Source: Clostridiaceae bacterium
GTDB lineage: Bacteria; Bacillota; Clostridia; Oscillospirales; Acutalibacteraceae
Assembly: GCA_016297555.1 (NCBI GenBank)
Contig: JAEDGK010000075.1
Location: forward strand, 1 to 10,185
Length of the DNA stretch: 10,185 bases
Reading direction: 5' to 3'
Below, piece after piece: positions 1 to 5,969 of this stretch. Each line of letters starts with the position of its first letter. The stretch's first letter is position 1. A program made the position numbers and the translations under genes. The notes below the pieces were generated by a model. That model saw only the letters and a program-made list of their open reading frames with translations. It was not told where the DNA came from and searched no databases.

Positions 1-47
1 AGCTCCCAACTAAGGTTTTTCCAAGGTGGCCGTTGTAACGTAACCTT
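1..47 (-). ncRNA. Candidate 5' end of a group I intron within tRNA-Arg(CCT)
   Basis: The sequence after anticodon base U36 does not continue the tRNA. Read on the minus strand, GGGAG at 7-3 can pair with the exon CTCCT at 52-48, ending in a U-G pair at the supposed splice site, as the P1 helix of group I introns requires. AAGGTT (47-42) pairs perfectly with AACCTT (17-12), which would extend P1. Between them is another small hairpin, CGT-TACA-ACG (40-31). Self-splicing group I introns in the anticodon loop of bacterial tRNA-Arg(CCU) are known from proteobacteria. The conserved core (P3-P8) would lie left of the window, so this is an inference from pairing alone. An alternative 8-bp helix (49-42 with 17-10) competes with the splice-site pairing. 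Confidence 0.35.
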
Positions 48-84
48 AGGAGGCGAACGCTCTATCCTGCTGAGCTACGAAGAC
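48..84 (-). tRNA. tRNA-Arg(CCT), 5' half only
   Basis: On the minus strand this reads as a canonical tRNA 5' half: a 7-nt acceptor strand GTCTTCG, TA, D-stem GCTC/GAGC with loop AGCAGGATA, then anticodon stem TTCGC and loop starting CTCCT, with anticodon CCT (arginine, AGG codons). The 3' side of the anticodon stem (GCGAA), the T-arm and the matching acceptor strand (CGAAGAC) are absent from the remaining 47 bases. The gene is therefore interrupted at the anticodon loop rather than simply cut by the window edge. It has a good promoter 10 bases upstream. Possible explanations are a group I intron, disruption by an integrated element, or an assembly join. The identity of the 5' half is secure; whether a functional tRNA is made cannot be seen here. 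Confidence 0.75.
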
Positions 85-100
85 ATATATTGACTTTGTT

Positions 101-129
101 ATTTTATCAAAAAGCTATTGTAAAGTCAA
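101..129 (-). promoter_or_regulatory. Sigma-A promoter of the tRNA-Arg gene
   Basis: On the minus strand, TTGACT (129-124) and TAAAAT (106-101) are separated by exactly 17 bases. The expected transcription start near position 94 lies about 10 bases before the first tRNA base at 84, a usual distance for a tRNA leader. The surroundings are AT-rich. Confidence 0.75.
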
Positions 130-184
130 GAAAAAAATGATGATGAAATTTTGATATATTCGGCGATTTGCCGATAAATAAGAC

Positions 185-213
185 TTGAAAAATTTGACAT
201 AATAATATAAAAT
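185..213 (+). promoter_or_regulatory. Sigma-A promoter of the pgk operon
   Basis: TTGAAA (185-190) and TAAAAT (208-213) are 17 bases apart, giving a start near 220 and a leader of about 47 bases before the pgk ATG. A better -35 match, TTGACA (194-199), lies just inside but has only a poor -10 partner at normal spacing. The promoter is divergent from the tRNA promoter. The 182 bases between the tRNA and pgk hold no gene. A weak CGGC/GCCG hairpin at 161-173 has no clear role. Confidence 0.7.
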
Positions 214-266
214 AAATAATTGGTAAAGTATGTGCCTAATTACATTTTTGAAAGGATTGACAAAAA

Positions 267-1478
267 ATGAGCTTACTTAACAAAAAGACAGTTGACGACA
301 TTAATGCAAAGGGTAAAAGGGTGCTTGTTCGCTGCGATTTCAATGTTCCTCTCAAGGACGGCGTTATCACCGATGAAAACAGAATCAATGCGGCTCTCCC
401 CACAATCCAAAAGCTTATAAACGACGGCGCAAAGGTTATCCTCTGCTCCCATCTCGGCAAGCCCAAGAACGGCCCCGAGGCTAAGTTCTCACTTGCTCCC
501 GTTGCAAAGAGGCTCAGCGAGAAGCTCGGCAAAGAGGTTGTTTTTGCCGCTGACGATACGGTTGTTGGCGACAATGCCAAGGCTGCCGTTGCCGCGATGA
601 AGGACGGCGATGTTGTTCTTCTTGAAAACACCCGTTTCCGCGCAGAGGAAACCAAAAACGGCGAGGCTTTCTCAAAGGACCTTGCAAGCCTTTGCGATAT
701 CTATGTTAACGACGCTTTCGGCGCGGCTCACAGAGCTCACTGCTCAACAGTCGGCGTAACCGCTTTTGTTGACGAGGCTGCTGTCGGCTACCTTATGGGC
801 AAAGAGCTTAAATATCTCGGCAACGCGGTTGAAAACCCCGCAAGACCTTTCGTAACCATTCTCGGCGGTGCAAAGGTTGCCGACAAGCTCAATGTTATTG
901 AAAACCTGCTCAACAAGGCTGATACTCTCATCATCGGCGGCGGTATGGCTTACACCTTCCTTGCAGCCAAGGGCTACGGAGTAGGCAAATCACTGCTTGA
1001 CGAGAGCAAGATTGATTATTGCAAGAATATGCTTGAAAAGGCTGAGGCTAAGGGCGTTAAGATCCTTCTCCCCGTTGATGTTGTTGCCGCTCCCGATTTC
1101 CCCAACCCCATCGATGCTCCCATCGAAACAAGCACATTTGATGCCGACGCAATTCCCGCCGATATGGAAGGTCTTGACATCGGTCCCAAGAGCGCAGAGC
1201 TTTTCGCACAGGCTGTTAAGAGCGCAAAGACAGTTGTATGGAACGGCCCTATGGGCGTTTTTGAAAATCCGACCCTTGCTGCGGGCACAATCGCAGTTGC
1301 AAAAGCTCTTGCAGATACCGACGCAGTTACAATTATCGGCGGCGGCGACTCGGCGGCGGCTGTTAATACTCTCGGCTTCGGCGACAAGATGACTCATATT
1401 TCAACAGGCGGCGGAGCATCGCTCGAGTTCCTCGAGGGCAAGGCTCTCCCCGGCATTGAGGCTGTTAACGATAAATAA
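267..1478 (+). CDS. pgk: Phosphoglycerate kinase
   Basis: Phosphoglycerate kinase transfers the phosphate of 1,3-bisphosphoglycerate to ADP, the first ATP-yielding step of glycolysis, in the cytosol. The 403-residue protein has the full family length. Visible signatures are RCDFNVP at residues 22-28 (substrate-binding Asp24, Asn26), SHLGKP at 61-66, LLENTRF, NDAFGAAHRAH, GGAKVADK, the nucleotide-site motif NGPMGVFE, GGGDSAAAV, and the C-terminal STGGGASLEFLEGKALPG. The ATG at 267 is preceded by AAAGGA (251-256) at a spacing of 10. It is the first gene of a plus-strand operon whose later members tpiA and gpmI act in the same pathway. The TAA stop is followed after 2 bases by the ATG of a transposase gene, an unusual neighbour inside a glycolytic operon. 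Identification is certain. Confidence 0.98.
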   Translation: MSLLNKKTVDDINAKGKRVLVRCDFNVPLKDGVITDENRINAALPTIQKLINDGAKVILCSHLGKPKNGPEAKFSLAPVAKRLSEKLGKEVVFAADDTVVGDNAKAAVAAMKDGDVVLLENTRFRAEETKNGEAFSKDLASLCDIYVNDAFGAAHRAHCSTVGVTAFVDEAAVGYLMGKELKYLGNAVENPARPFVTILGGAKVADKLNVIENLLNKADTLIIGGGMAYTFLAAKGYGVGKSLLDESKIDYCKNMLEKAEAKGVKILLPVDVVAAPDFPNPIDAPIETSTFDADAIPADMEGLDIGPKSAELFAQAVKSAKTVVWNGPMGVFENPTLAAGTIAVAKALADTDAVTIIGGGDSAAAVNTLGFGDKMTHISTGGGASLEFLEGKALPGIEAVNDK

Positions 1479-1480
1479 TA

Positions 1481-1972
1481 ATGCAAAATAACGATGTATT
1501 GCCGAAACGGAAATCAATACGGCTGAACGGATATGATTATTCCTCTTGCGGCGCATATTTCGTAACGCTGTGTACAAAGGACAAAAAGAAATTGTTCTGG
1601 AACAGCGTAGGGGCGAACTGTGTTCGCCCGAATGAACCTCCGTTATCTGAAATCGGAAAATTAGTCGATTATGAGATTAATAAAATCAGTACGATTTATA
1701 ACGCTGTTATTATTGATAAACATGTTGTTATGCCGAATCATATCCATATGATAATAATGATTTTGTCCGATGAATACGGGCGACCGCAGGTCGCCCCTAC
1801 AGTTTCAAGGTTAGTTAAGCAGTTCAAAGGCTCAATTTCAAAACAAGTCGGTTTCCCTGTCTGGCAGCGTTCATATCACGACCATATAATACGAAACCAA
1901 TCGGATTATGATGAAATTTGGCAATACATTGACGAAAATCCGCTCAAATGGAAATTGGATTGTTATTATTGA
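1481..1972 (+). CDS. REP-associated tyrosine transposase (RAYT, IS200-like Y1/HUH nuclease)
   Basis: This 163-residue protein belongs to the single-strand HUH nucleases that recognise and cleave REP hairpins. It has the RAYT N-terminus (GYDYSSCGAYFVTLCT, residues 17-32), the HUH motif in MPNHIHM (His87, His89), the WQRSYHDHIIRN block (128-139) and YIDENPLKW (149-157). Tyr149 is the likeliest catalytic tyrosine by family comparison, an inference. It appears complete and unbroken. It lies between pgk and tpiA in the same direction, 2 bases after the pgk stop and 31 before tpiA. No Shine-Dalgarno sequence precedes the ATG, so translation probably depends on ribosomes finishing pgk, or is weak. 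Two REP-like hairpins are built into the frame at residues 43-50 and 99-107. RAYTs are usually single-copy, domesticated genes, and their host role is not settled. Confidence 0.9.
   Translation: MQNNDVLPKRKSIRLNGYDYSSCGAYFVTLCTKDKKKLFWNSVGANCVRPNEPPLSEIGKLVDYEINKISTIYNAVIIDKHVVMPNHIHMIIMILSDEYGRPQVAPTVSRLVKQFKGSISKQVGFPVWQRSYHDHIIRNQSDYDEIWQYIDENPLKWKLDCYY
1607..1630 (+). repeat. REP-like hairpin 1, inside the RAYT gene
   Basis: The tetranucleotide GTAG (1607-1610) directly abuts a perfect 8-bp stem, GGGCGAAC (1611-1618) and GTTCGCCC (1622-1629), with loop TGT. GTAG 5' of a short GC-rich hairpin is the classical layout of REP elements recognised by RAYT proteins. It encodes residues 43-50 (VGANCVRP) of the transposase, in a stretch that looks a few residues longer than in typical relatives. 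It is the mirror-oriented partner of the repeat at 1777-1800. Confidence 0.75.
1777..1800 (-). repeat. REP-like hairpin 2, inverted copy inside the RAYT gene
   Basis: This has the same architecture as the first copy but on the minus strand: GTAG (1800-1797), then a perfect 8-bp stem GGGCGACC/GGTCGCCC (1796-1789 with 1785-1778) and a 3-base loop, TGC. It differs from copy 1 mainly at one stem pair, A-T replaced by C-G, so pairing is preserved, and in one loop base. It encodes residues 99-107 (YGRPQVAPT), just after the HUH motif. The two outward-placed GTAG ends make a BIME-like inverted pair about 146 bases apart. GTAGGGGCGA of copy 1 is also perfectly complementary to TCGCCCCTAC of copy 2. 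Confidence 0.75.
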
Positions 1973-2003
1973 AAGAATAAACATCGAAAGGAAGTAAACC
2001 GTT

Positions 2004-2771
2004 ATGGATAAATCACTTCGTAAGCCCGTTATCGCGGGTAACTGGAAGATGAACAACACTCCCGAGCAGACAAAGGCTCTCATCGAGCAGATGAAGCCCC
2101 TTGTAGCAGATGCAGACTGTGATGTTGTTCTCTGCGTTCCTTATATTGACCTTTACGCCGCAATGGAAGCGGCGGCAGGCTCAAACATTAAAATCGGCGC
2201 AGAAAACTGCCATTGGGCAGAAAAAGGCGCATTTACGGGCGAGGTTTCCGCTCAGATGCTCAAAGCTGCGGGTGTTCCCTATGTTATCATCGGTCACTCC
2301 GAGCGCAGGCAGTATTTCGGCGAAACCGATGTTACAGTACGCAACCGCGTAAGAGCCGCTCTTGATGCAGGTCTTAAGGTTATTCTTTGCGTCGGCGAGG
2401 TTCTTTCCGAGAGAAAGCTCGGAATTACAAGCCAGATAGTTTCAGCTCAAACGGAAATCGCTCTTGCGGGCGTTTCCGAAGAAGAGCTTGCAAATGTTAT
2501 CATCGCCTATGAGCCTGTTTGGGCTATCGGAACGGGCGAAACTGCAACTCCCGAGCAGGCAAACGAGGTTTGCGCGATTATCCGCGCTCTCATCGCACGC
2601 CTTTACGGCAAGGACGCCGCAGACCGCTTCGTTATCCAGTACGGCGGCTCGATGAACGACGGCAATGCCGCCGAGCTTCTTGCTCAGTATGATGTTGACG
2701 GCGGACTTATCGGCGGAGCATCGCTTGTTGCCGAAAAATTTGCAAAAATCGTTGAGGCTGCAAGCAAATAA
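2004..2771 (+). CDS. tpiA: Triosephosphate isomerase
   Basis: Triosephosphate isomerase interconverts dihydroxyacetone phosphate and glyceraldehyde 3-phosphate in the cytosol. At 255 residues it has normal family length for a TIM barrel. Catalytic residues are all visible: Asn13 and Lys15 in GNWKMN, His98 in IIGHSERR, Glu170 in YEPVWAIGTG, plus the phosphate-binding GGSM and GGLIGGASL motifs near the C-terminus. The ATG at 2004 follows AAGGAAG (1988-1994) at a spacing of 9, so tpiA is translated independently of the transposase gene 31 bases upstream. It is co-directional with pgk and gpmI and very probably on the same transcript. The transposase gene therefore adds about 500 bases of untypical sequence to the glycolytic mRNA ahead of it. 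Confidence 0.98.
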   Translation: MDKSLRKPVIAGNWKMNNTPEQTKALIEQMKPLVADADCDVVLCVPYIDLYAAMEAAAGSNIKIGAENCHWAEKGAFTGEVSAQMLKAAGVPYVIIGHSERRQYFGETDVTVRNRVRAALDAGLKVILCVGEVLSERKLGITSQIVSAQTEIALAGVSEEELANVIIAYEPVWAIGTGETATPEQANEVCAIIRALIARLYGKDAADRFVIQYGGSMNDGNAAELLAQYDVDGGLIGGASLVAEKFAKIVEAASK

Positions 2772-2782
2772 AAAATTCACGG

Positions 2783-2812
2783 CGGGTAAAGCGGCTTTCG
2801 GCGCTTTACCCG
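2783..2812 (+). promoter_or_regulatory. 11-bp hairpin between tpiA and gpmI
   Basis: A perfect 11-bp stem (2783-2793 with 2802-2812) encloses an 8-base loop, 11 bases after the tpiA stop. The bases after it (ACTTGTTATAAAA) are not a run of T, so it is a poor intrinsic terminator. It is more likely an mRNA processing or 3'-end stabilising structure, or a leaky attenuator, within the operon. That role is inferred. Confidence 0.5.
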
Positions 2813-2839
2813 ACTTGTTATAAAAGGTAGGAAACTGAA

Positions 2840-4408
2840 ATGTCAGAAAAAGTTCTTCTTGTTGTTATGGACGGCGTGGGATTTTCAAAAACAGGTCTCG
2901 GCGACGCCGTTTCACTTGCCAACACGCCCGTGCTTGACAGGCTTTTAAAGGAATGTCCCAACACCCGTCTTAAAGCTCACGGAACGGCGGTCGGTCTTCC
3001 TTCGGACGACGATATGGGTAACTCCGAGGTCGGTCACAATGCGCTGGGCTGCGGTCAGGTCTATTCTCAGGGCGCAAAGCTTGTTAACGAATCAATAGAA
3101 TCGGGCAAAATTTATGAGTCCGAGGCTTGGAAAAAGCTTTCCGCAAACTGCGTTGAAAACGGCTCTTCAATGCATTTTATCGGTCTGCTTTCCGACGGCA
3201 ATGTTCATTCAAACATTTCTCATCTTTTCGCAATGCTTGAAAAGGCAAAGGAATGCGGCATAAAGTCCGCGAGAGTTCATATTCTGCTTGACGGCAGAGA
3301 TGTTCCCGCAACATCGGCTCTTATTTATGTTGAGCAGCTTGAAGCAAAGCTTGCCGAGCTTTCAGACGGCTCGTTTGACGCAAAAATCGCTTCGGGCGGC
3401 GGCAGAATGAAAATCACCATGGACCGCTATGAGGCGGATTGGAATATGGTTAAGCTCGGTTGGGAAACCCATGTCAAGGGCGAGGGCAGGCAGTTTGCTT
3501 CGGCAAAGGAAGCCGTTGAAACCTACCGCGCCGAAATTGCGGGAGTTATCGACCAGGATTTGCCTCCCTTTGTTATTGCCGAAAACGGCGAGCCCGTGGG
3601 CAAAATTAAAGACGGCGACAGCGTAATTCTCTTCAATTTCCGCGGCGACAGAGCGCTTGAGCTGAGCATGGCTTTTGATTATGACGATTTTGATAAATTT
3701 GACCGCGGAGCAAAGCCCGATGTTGCCTATGCGGGTATGCTTCAGTATGACGGCGACCTGCAGCTCCCGAAAAACTATCTCGTTAATCCGCCCGAAATCA
3801 AGGACACGCTTTCAGAGCTGCTTGTTTCTCACAAAATGACTCAGTTTGCAGTTTCCGAAACTCAGAAATACGGTCATGTAACCTATTTCTGGAACGGAAA
3901 CAGAAGCGAAAAGTTCAGCGAGGAGCTTGAAACCTATATGGAAATTCCCTCCGACAGAGTTTCGTTTGACGAGCGCCCCTGGATGAAGTCGGCGGAGGTT
4001 ACGGACGCGGTTATCGACGCCATGAAGGGCGGCAAGTATGATTTTATCCGCTGTAATTATCCCAACGGCGATATGGTAGGTCATACGGGAAGCCTTGACG
4101 CAACAATCGTTGCCGTTGAAGCGGTTGATCTCGGGCTTGCAAGAGTTCTTGCGGCGGCTGATGAATGCGGATTTACCGTTCTTATCACGGCTGACCACGG
4201 CAATGCCGATGAAATGCTTGAAAAGAATAAAAAGGGTGTTGTTCAGGTCAGAACAGCCCATTCGCTCAACGCCGTTCCGTTTATCATTTATTCAAAGAAT
4301 GAATATCACATCAAGGACGGCAGCTTCGGTCTTGCCAATGTCGCTCCCACCGTTGCCTCGATTTTCGGCATAAAGCCGTTTGATTCGTGGGAGGAGAGCA
4401 TGATTTAA
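2840..4408 (+). CDS. gpmI: 2,3-bisphosphoglycerate-independent phosphoglycerate mutase
   Basis: This cofactor-independent mutase interconverts 3- and 2-phosphoglycerate through a phosphoserine intermediate and needs two Mn ions. It is the usual form in spore-formers. The 522-residue protein is close to the usual 510-515. Residues visible: metal ligand Asp11 in VVMDGVG, nucleophile Ser62 in DMGNSEVGHNALG, LLSDGNVHSN, DGRDVPATSA, RYEADW, NFRGDRA, KYGHVTYFWNG, and the second metal site ITADHGNADEM (Asp452, His453) followed by RTAHSLNAVPF. The ATG at 2840 is preceded by AAAGGTAGGAAA. It is the last gene of the pgk-tpiA-gpmI run; gap and eno, often in such operons, are not in the window. A strong terminator follows 42 bases after the stop. 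Confidence 0.97.
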   Translation: MSEKVLLVVMDGVGFSKTGLGDAVSLANTPVLDRLLKECPNTRLKAHGTAVGLPSDDDMGNSEVGHNALGCGQVYSQGAKLVNESIESGKIYESEAWKKLSANCVENGSSMHFIGLLSDGNVHSNISHLFAMLEKAKECGIKSARVHILLDGRDVPATSALIYVEQLEAKLAELSDGSFDAKIASGGGRMKITMDRYEADWNMVKLGWETHVKGEGRQFASAKEAVETYRAEIAGVIDQDLPPFVIAENGEPVGKIKDGDSVILFNFRGDRALELSMAFDYDDFDKFDRGAKPDVAYAGMLQYDGDLQLPKNYLVNPPEIKDTLSELLVSHKMTQFAVSETQKYGHVTYFWNGNRSEKFSEELETYMEIPSDRVSFDERPWMKSAEVTDAVIDAMKGGKYDFIRCNYPNGDMVGHTGSLDATIVAVEAVDLGLARVLAAADECGFTVLITADHGNADEMLEKNKKGVVQVRTAHSLNAVPFIIYSKNEYHIKDGSFGLANVAPTVASIFGIKPFDSWEESMI

Positions 4409-4450
4409 CTCTGCTCTGCGGCAAAAAATATTACCTCGAATAAAAATTTT

Positions 4451-4492
4451 TCACCCTGCAACACTTTATAGTGAAAGCAGGGTGATTTTTTT
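4451..4492 (+). terminator. Intrinsic terminator of the glycolytic operon, overlapping the ypeB start
   Basis: A 9-bp GC-rich stem, TCACCCTGC (4451-4459) with GCAGGGTGA (4477-4485), is followed at once by seven T (4486-4492). An inner CACT/AGTG helix (4462-4465 with 4471-4474) tightens the loop. The 3' arm contains GGTGAT (4481-4486), complementary to the 16S rRNA tail, and the GTG (4482) and TTG (4491) start codons of the next gene. Termination and ypeB initiation therefore share the same bases. Confidence 0.85.
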
Positions 4493-5729
4493 GATAGGAC
4501 GGAGAAAATTTATCAGGGCGGTGGCTTATCTTGCGGCGCTTTGCGCCGTTTTTGCCGCCTCGGGATATTTTGCAAAGCGCGCAAAGGCATCGTATGAGGA
4601 AACGCTCGGCAAGGTCAGAATTTCAAGCCTTGCTTCGCTGAGCGAATATGCAAGAGATGTCAGCGGAGGGCTTCGCTTGCTCGCCGTGTCAGAGGGAGAA
4701 TCGGCGGCGGAGAGCGCGGCATATGTTTGCTCGCGGTCAACGGGAGCTTTGGCAAGCCTCGGCAGCTTCGGCGCGGAAAACACGGAAAATATGACTCGCT
4801 TTTTTGAGGGAGTTTATGATTTCGCAGAGGATTTTTTGCCGAATGACGCAAACCGTTCAGCGGCGATAAGGCTTTCCGACTACGCGCAGGAGCTTTATTA
4901 TCATTTAAGCGATTTGTCGGCTGCCGCCGTGAACGGCGAATATTCAATGACAGAATTCGGCAGCATATACGGCGGAGAAAGAGCGGAATACTTTGAAAAC
5001 AGGCTTGATTTTTCAAACGGCTCCGAGGACGAGATTTTTTCGCTGACCGCTCCCGCGTCGGCACACGGTTCGGAGCCGAAAATCCTTGATGGCAAAAAAT
5101 CGGTTTCCGCACAGCAGGCGAAGCAGACGGCAAGCGAAGCCGCGGCAGTCAACCCCGCGCTTTGGCGTGAAAAAACCGCCGATGGCGGCGGATACGGAAT
5201 ATATCTGCTGACCCATGCCGATACCGCCGTTGAAATATGCGTCAGCGGCGGCATTATCAGGCGTATTATTAATCCCGTGCCCTGCTCCGAAAAGGTTTAC
5301 GGGGCTCGGGAAGCACGCGAAAAGGCTGAAGCTTTTTTAAAAACGCAGGGCTTCGGCGAAACGGAGATGCTCAAAGAAAGTGAGGGCGACTTCACCGCCT
5401 CATTCAGATTTGCGCCGTCGGTAAACGGCGTTCTGCTTATGACGGCGGTAATTGATATAGAAATCTGCCTTGCAAGCGGAAATGTCACATATTTTGACGC
5501 GTCGGACTACATCCGAAGATACAGAACAGATATTTTTGCCGAAACCGAAAGTGTGGATTTGAGCGGCATTTTGCCTGATAATCTTACATTGCGGAAAACC
5601 GTTGTCTGTCTTGCGGACATTGCGGGGCGCGAGAGGCTTTGCCGCCTTGCCGTTTGCTCATTTAACGGCTCTCGGGTCAGAGTGTATGTAGATTATCAAA
5701 GCCTGAAAATCATAAAAACAGAGATATAG
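4482..5729 (+). CDS. ypeB: Spore germination protein YpeB-like, PepSY domains
   Basis: YpeB is a spore protein required for correct placement and stability of the cortex-lytic enzyme SleB, which degrades the cortex during germination. The 415-residue product (Bacillus YpeB is about 450) starts with RRKFIR and a single membrane segment at about residues 12-28, an uncleaved-type anchor. A helical, Ala/Ser-rich N-terminal half follows. The C-terminal half has PepSY-type repeats: about 202-275 (SAQQAKQTASEAA), 283-355 (AREAREKAEAFLKTQGF) and a last one ending in VRVYVDYQSLKIIKTEI. No ATG exists in frame near the start. GTG 4482 is the longest choice. TTG 4491 is well placed after GGTGAT and may be the true start, giving 412 residues. 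sleB, the usual upstream partner, is absent; gpmI sits there instead. Expression in the forespore is expected from the family. Confidence 0.85.
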   Translation: MIFLIGRRKFIRAVAYLAALCAVFAASGYFAKRAKASYEETLGKVRISSLASLSEYARDVSGGLRLLAVSEGESAAESAAYVCSRSTGALASLGSFGAENTENMTRFFEGVYDFAEDFLPNDANRSAAIRLSDYAQELYYHLSDLSAAAVNGEYSMTEFGSIYGGERAEYFENRLDFSNGSEDEIFSLTAPASAHGSEPKILDGKKSVSAQQAKQTASEAAAVNPALWREKTADGGGYGIYLLTHADTAVEICVSGGIIRRIINPVPCSEKVYGAREAREKAEAFLKTQGFGETEMLKESEGDFTASFRFAPSVNGVLLMTAVIDIEICLASGNVTYFDASDYIRRYRTDIFAETESVDLSGILPDNLTLRKTVVCLADIAGRERLCRLAVCSFNGSRVRVYVDYQSLKIIKTEI

Positions 5730-5773
5730 GGGTTGTCGCACTAAGCGAAGAACAAAAGAAACGAATATAACAG

Positions 5774-5815
5774 AAAATGGCTTGTATTGGAAATTCAACC
5801 GATACAAGCCATTTT
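5774..5815. terminator. Bidirectional terminator between convergent operons
   Basis: AAAATGGCTTGTATTGG (5774-5790) pairs with 5799-5815 over 17 bp with a single T-G wobble and an 8-base loop. The stem is flanked by A4 on the left and T4 on the right, so a short U run is produced from either strand. It lies 45 bases after the ypeB stop and about 155 bases past the end of the minus-strand glycosidase, so it suits both. The U runs are short, and efficiency cannot be judged. Confidence 0.7.
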
Positions 5816-5860
5816 AACATCGCATTTAAAGTTAAAACCAATATTTTATGTTTCTTTTTA

Positions 5861-5914
5861 GCCGTTTTTTCCGACTCGGAGTATCCTGATGCGCCGTCGT
5901 CGGAAGAAAACGGC
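5861..5914. repeat. Inverted repeat in the convergent intergenic region
   Basis: A 15-base arm (5861-5875) is the reverse complement of a 16-base arm (5899-5914) except for one bulged base; the spacer is 23 bases. Each arm is GC at its ends with a run of T or A inside. It does not code for a recognisable protein. It could be a second transcription stop for the minus-strand operon or a remnant of a small mobile element. The remainder of 5730-5969 holds only the terminator at 5774-5815 and a 5-bp hairpin at 5943-5957 (CGGGC/GCCCG) just past the glycosidase stop. Confidence 0.5.
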
Positions 5915-5969
5915 TTCTTCATCTTATTGCAACAATCCCTTGCGGGCGTTAAGCCCGTGCGATTTAATT

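Noticed and set aside
161..173. CGGC/GCCG hairpin upstream of pgk as a terminator or operator
   Set aside because: Only 4 bp, with no T run, and it lies upstream of the promoter.
1474..1970. AATAATAA / TTATTATT as terminal inverted repeats of the transposase unit
   Set aside because: Short, low-complexity AT sequence; RAYT genes normally lack terminal inverted repeats and chance is enough.
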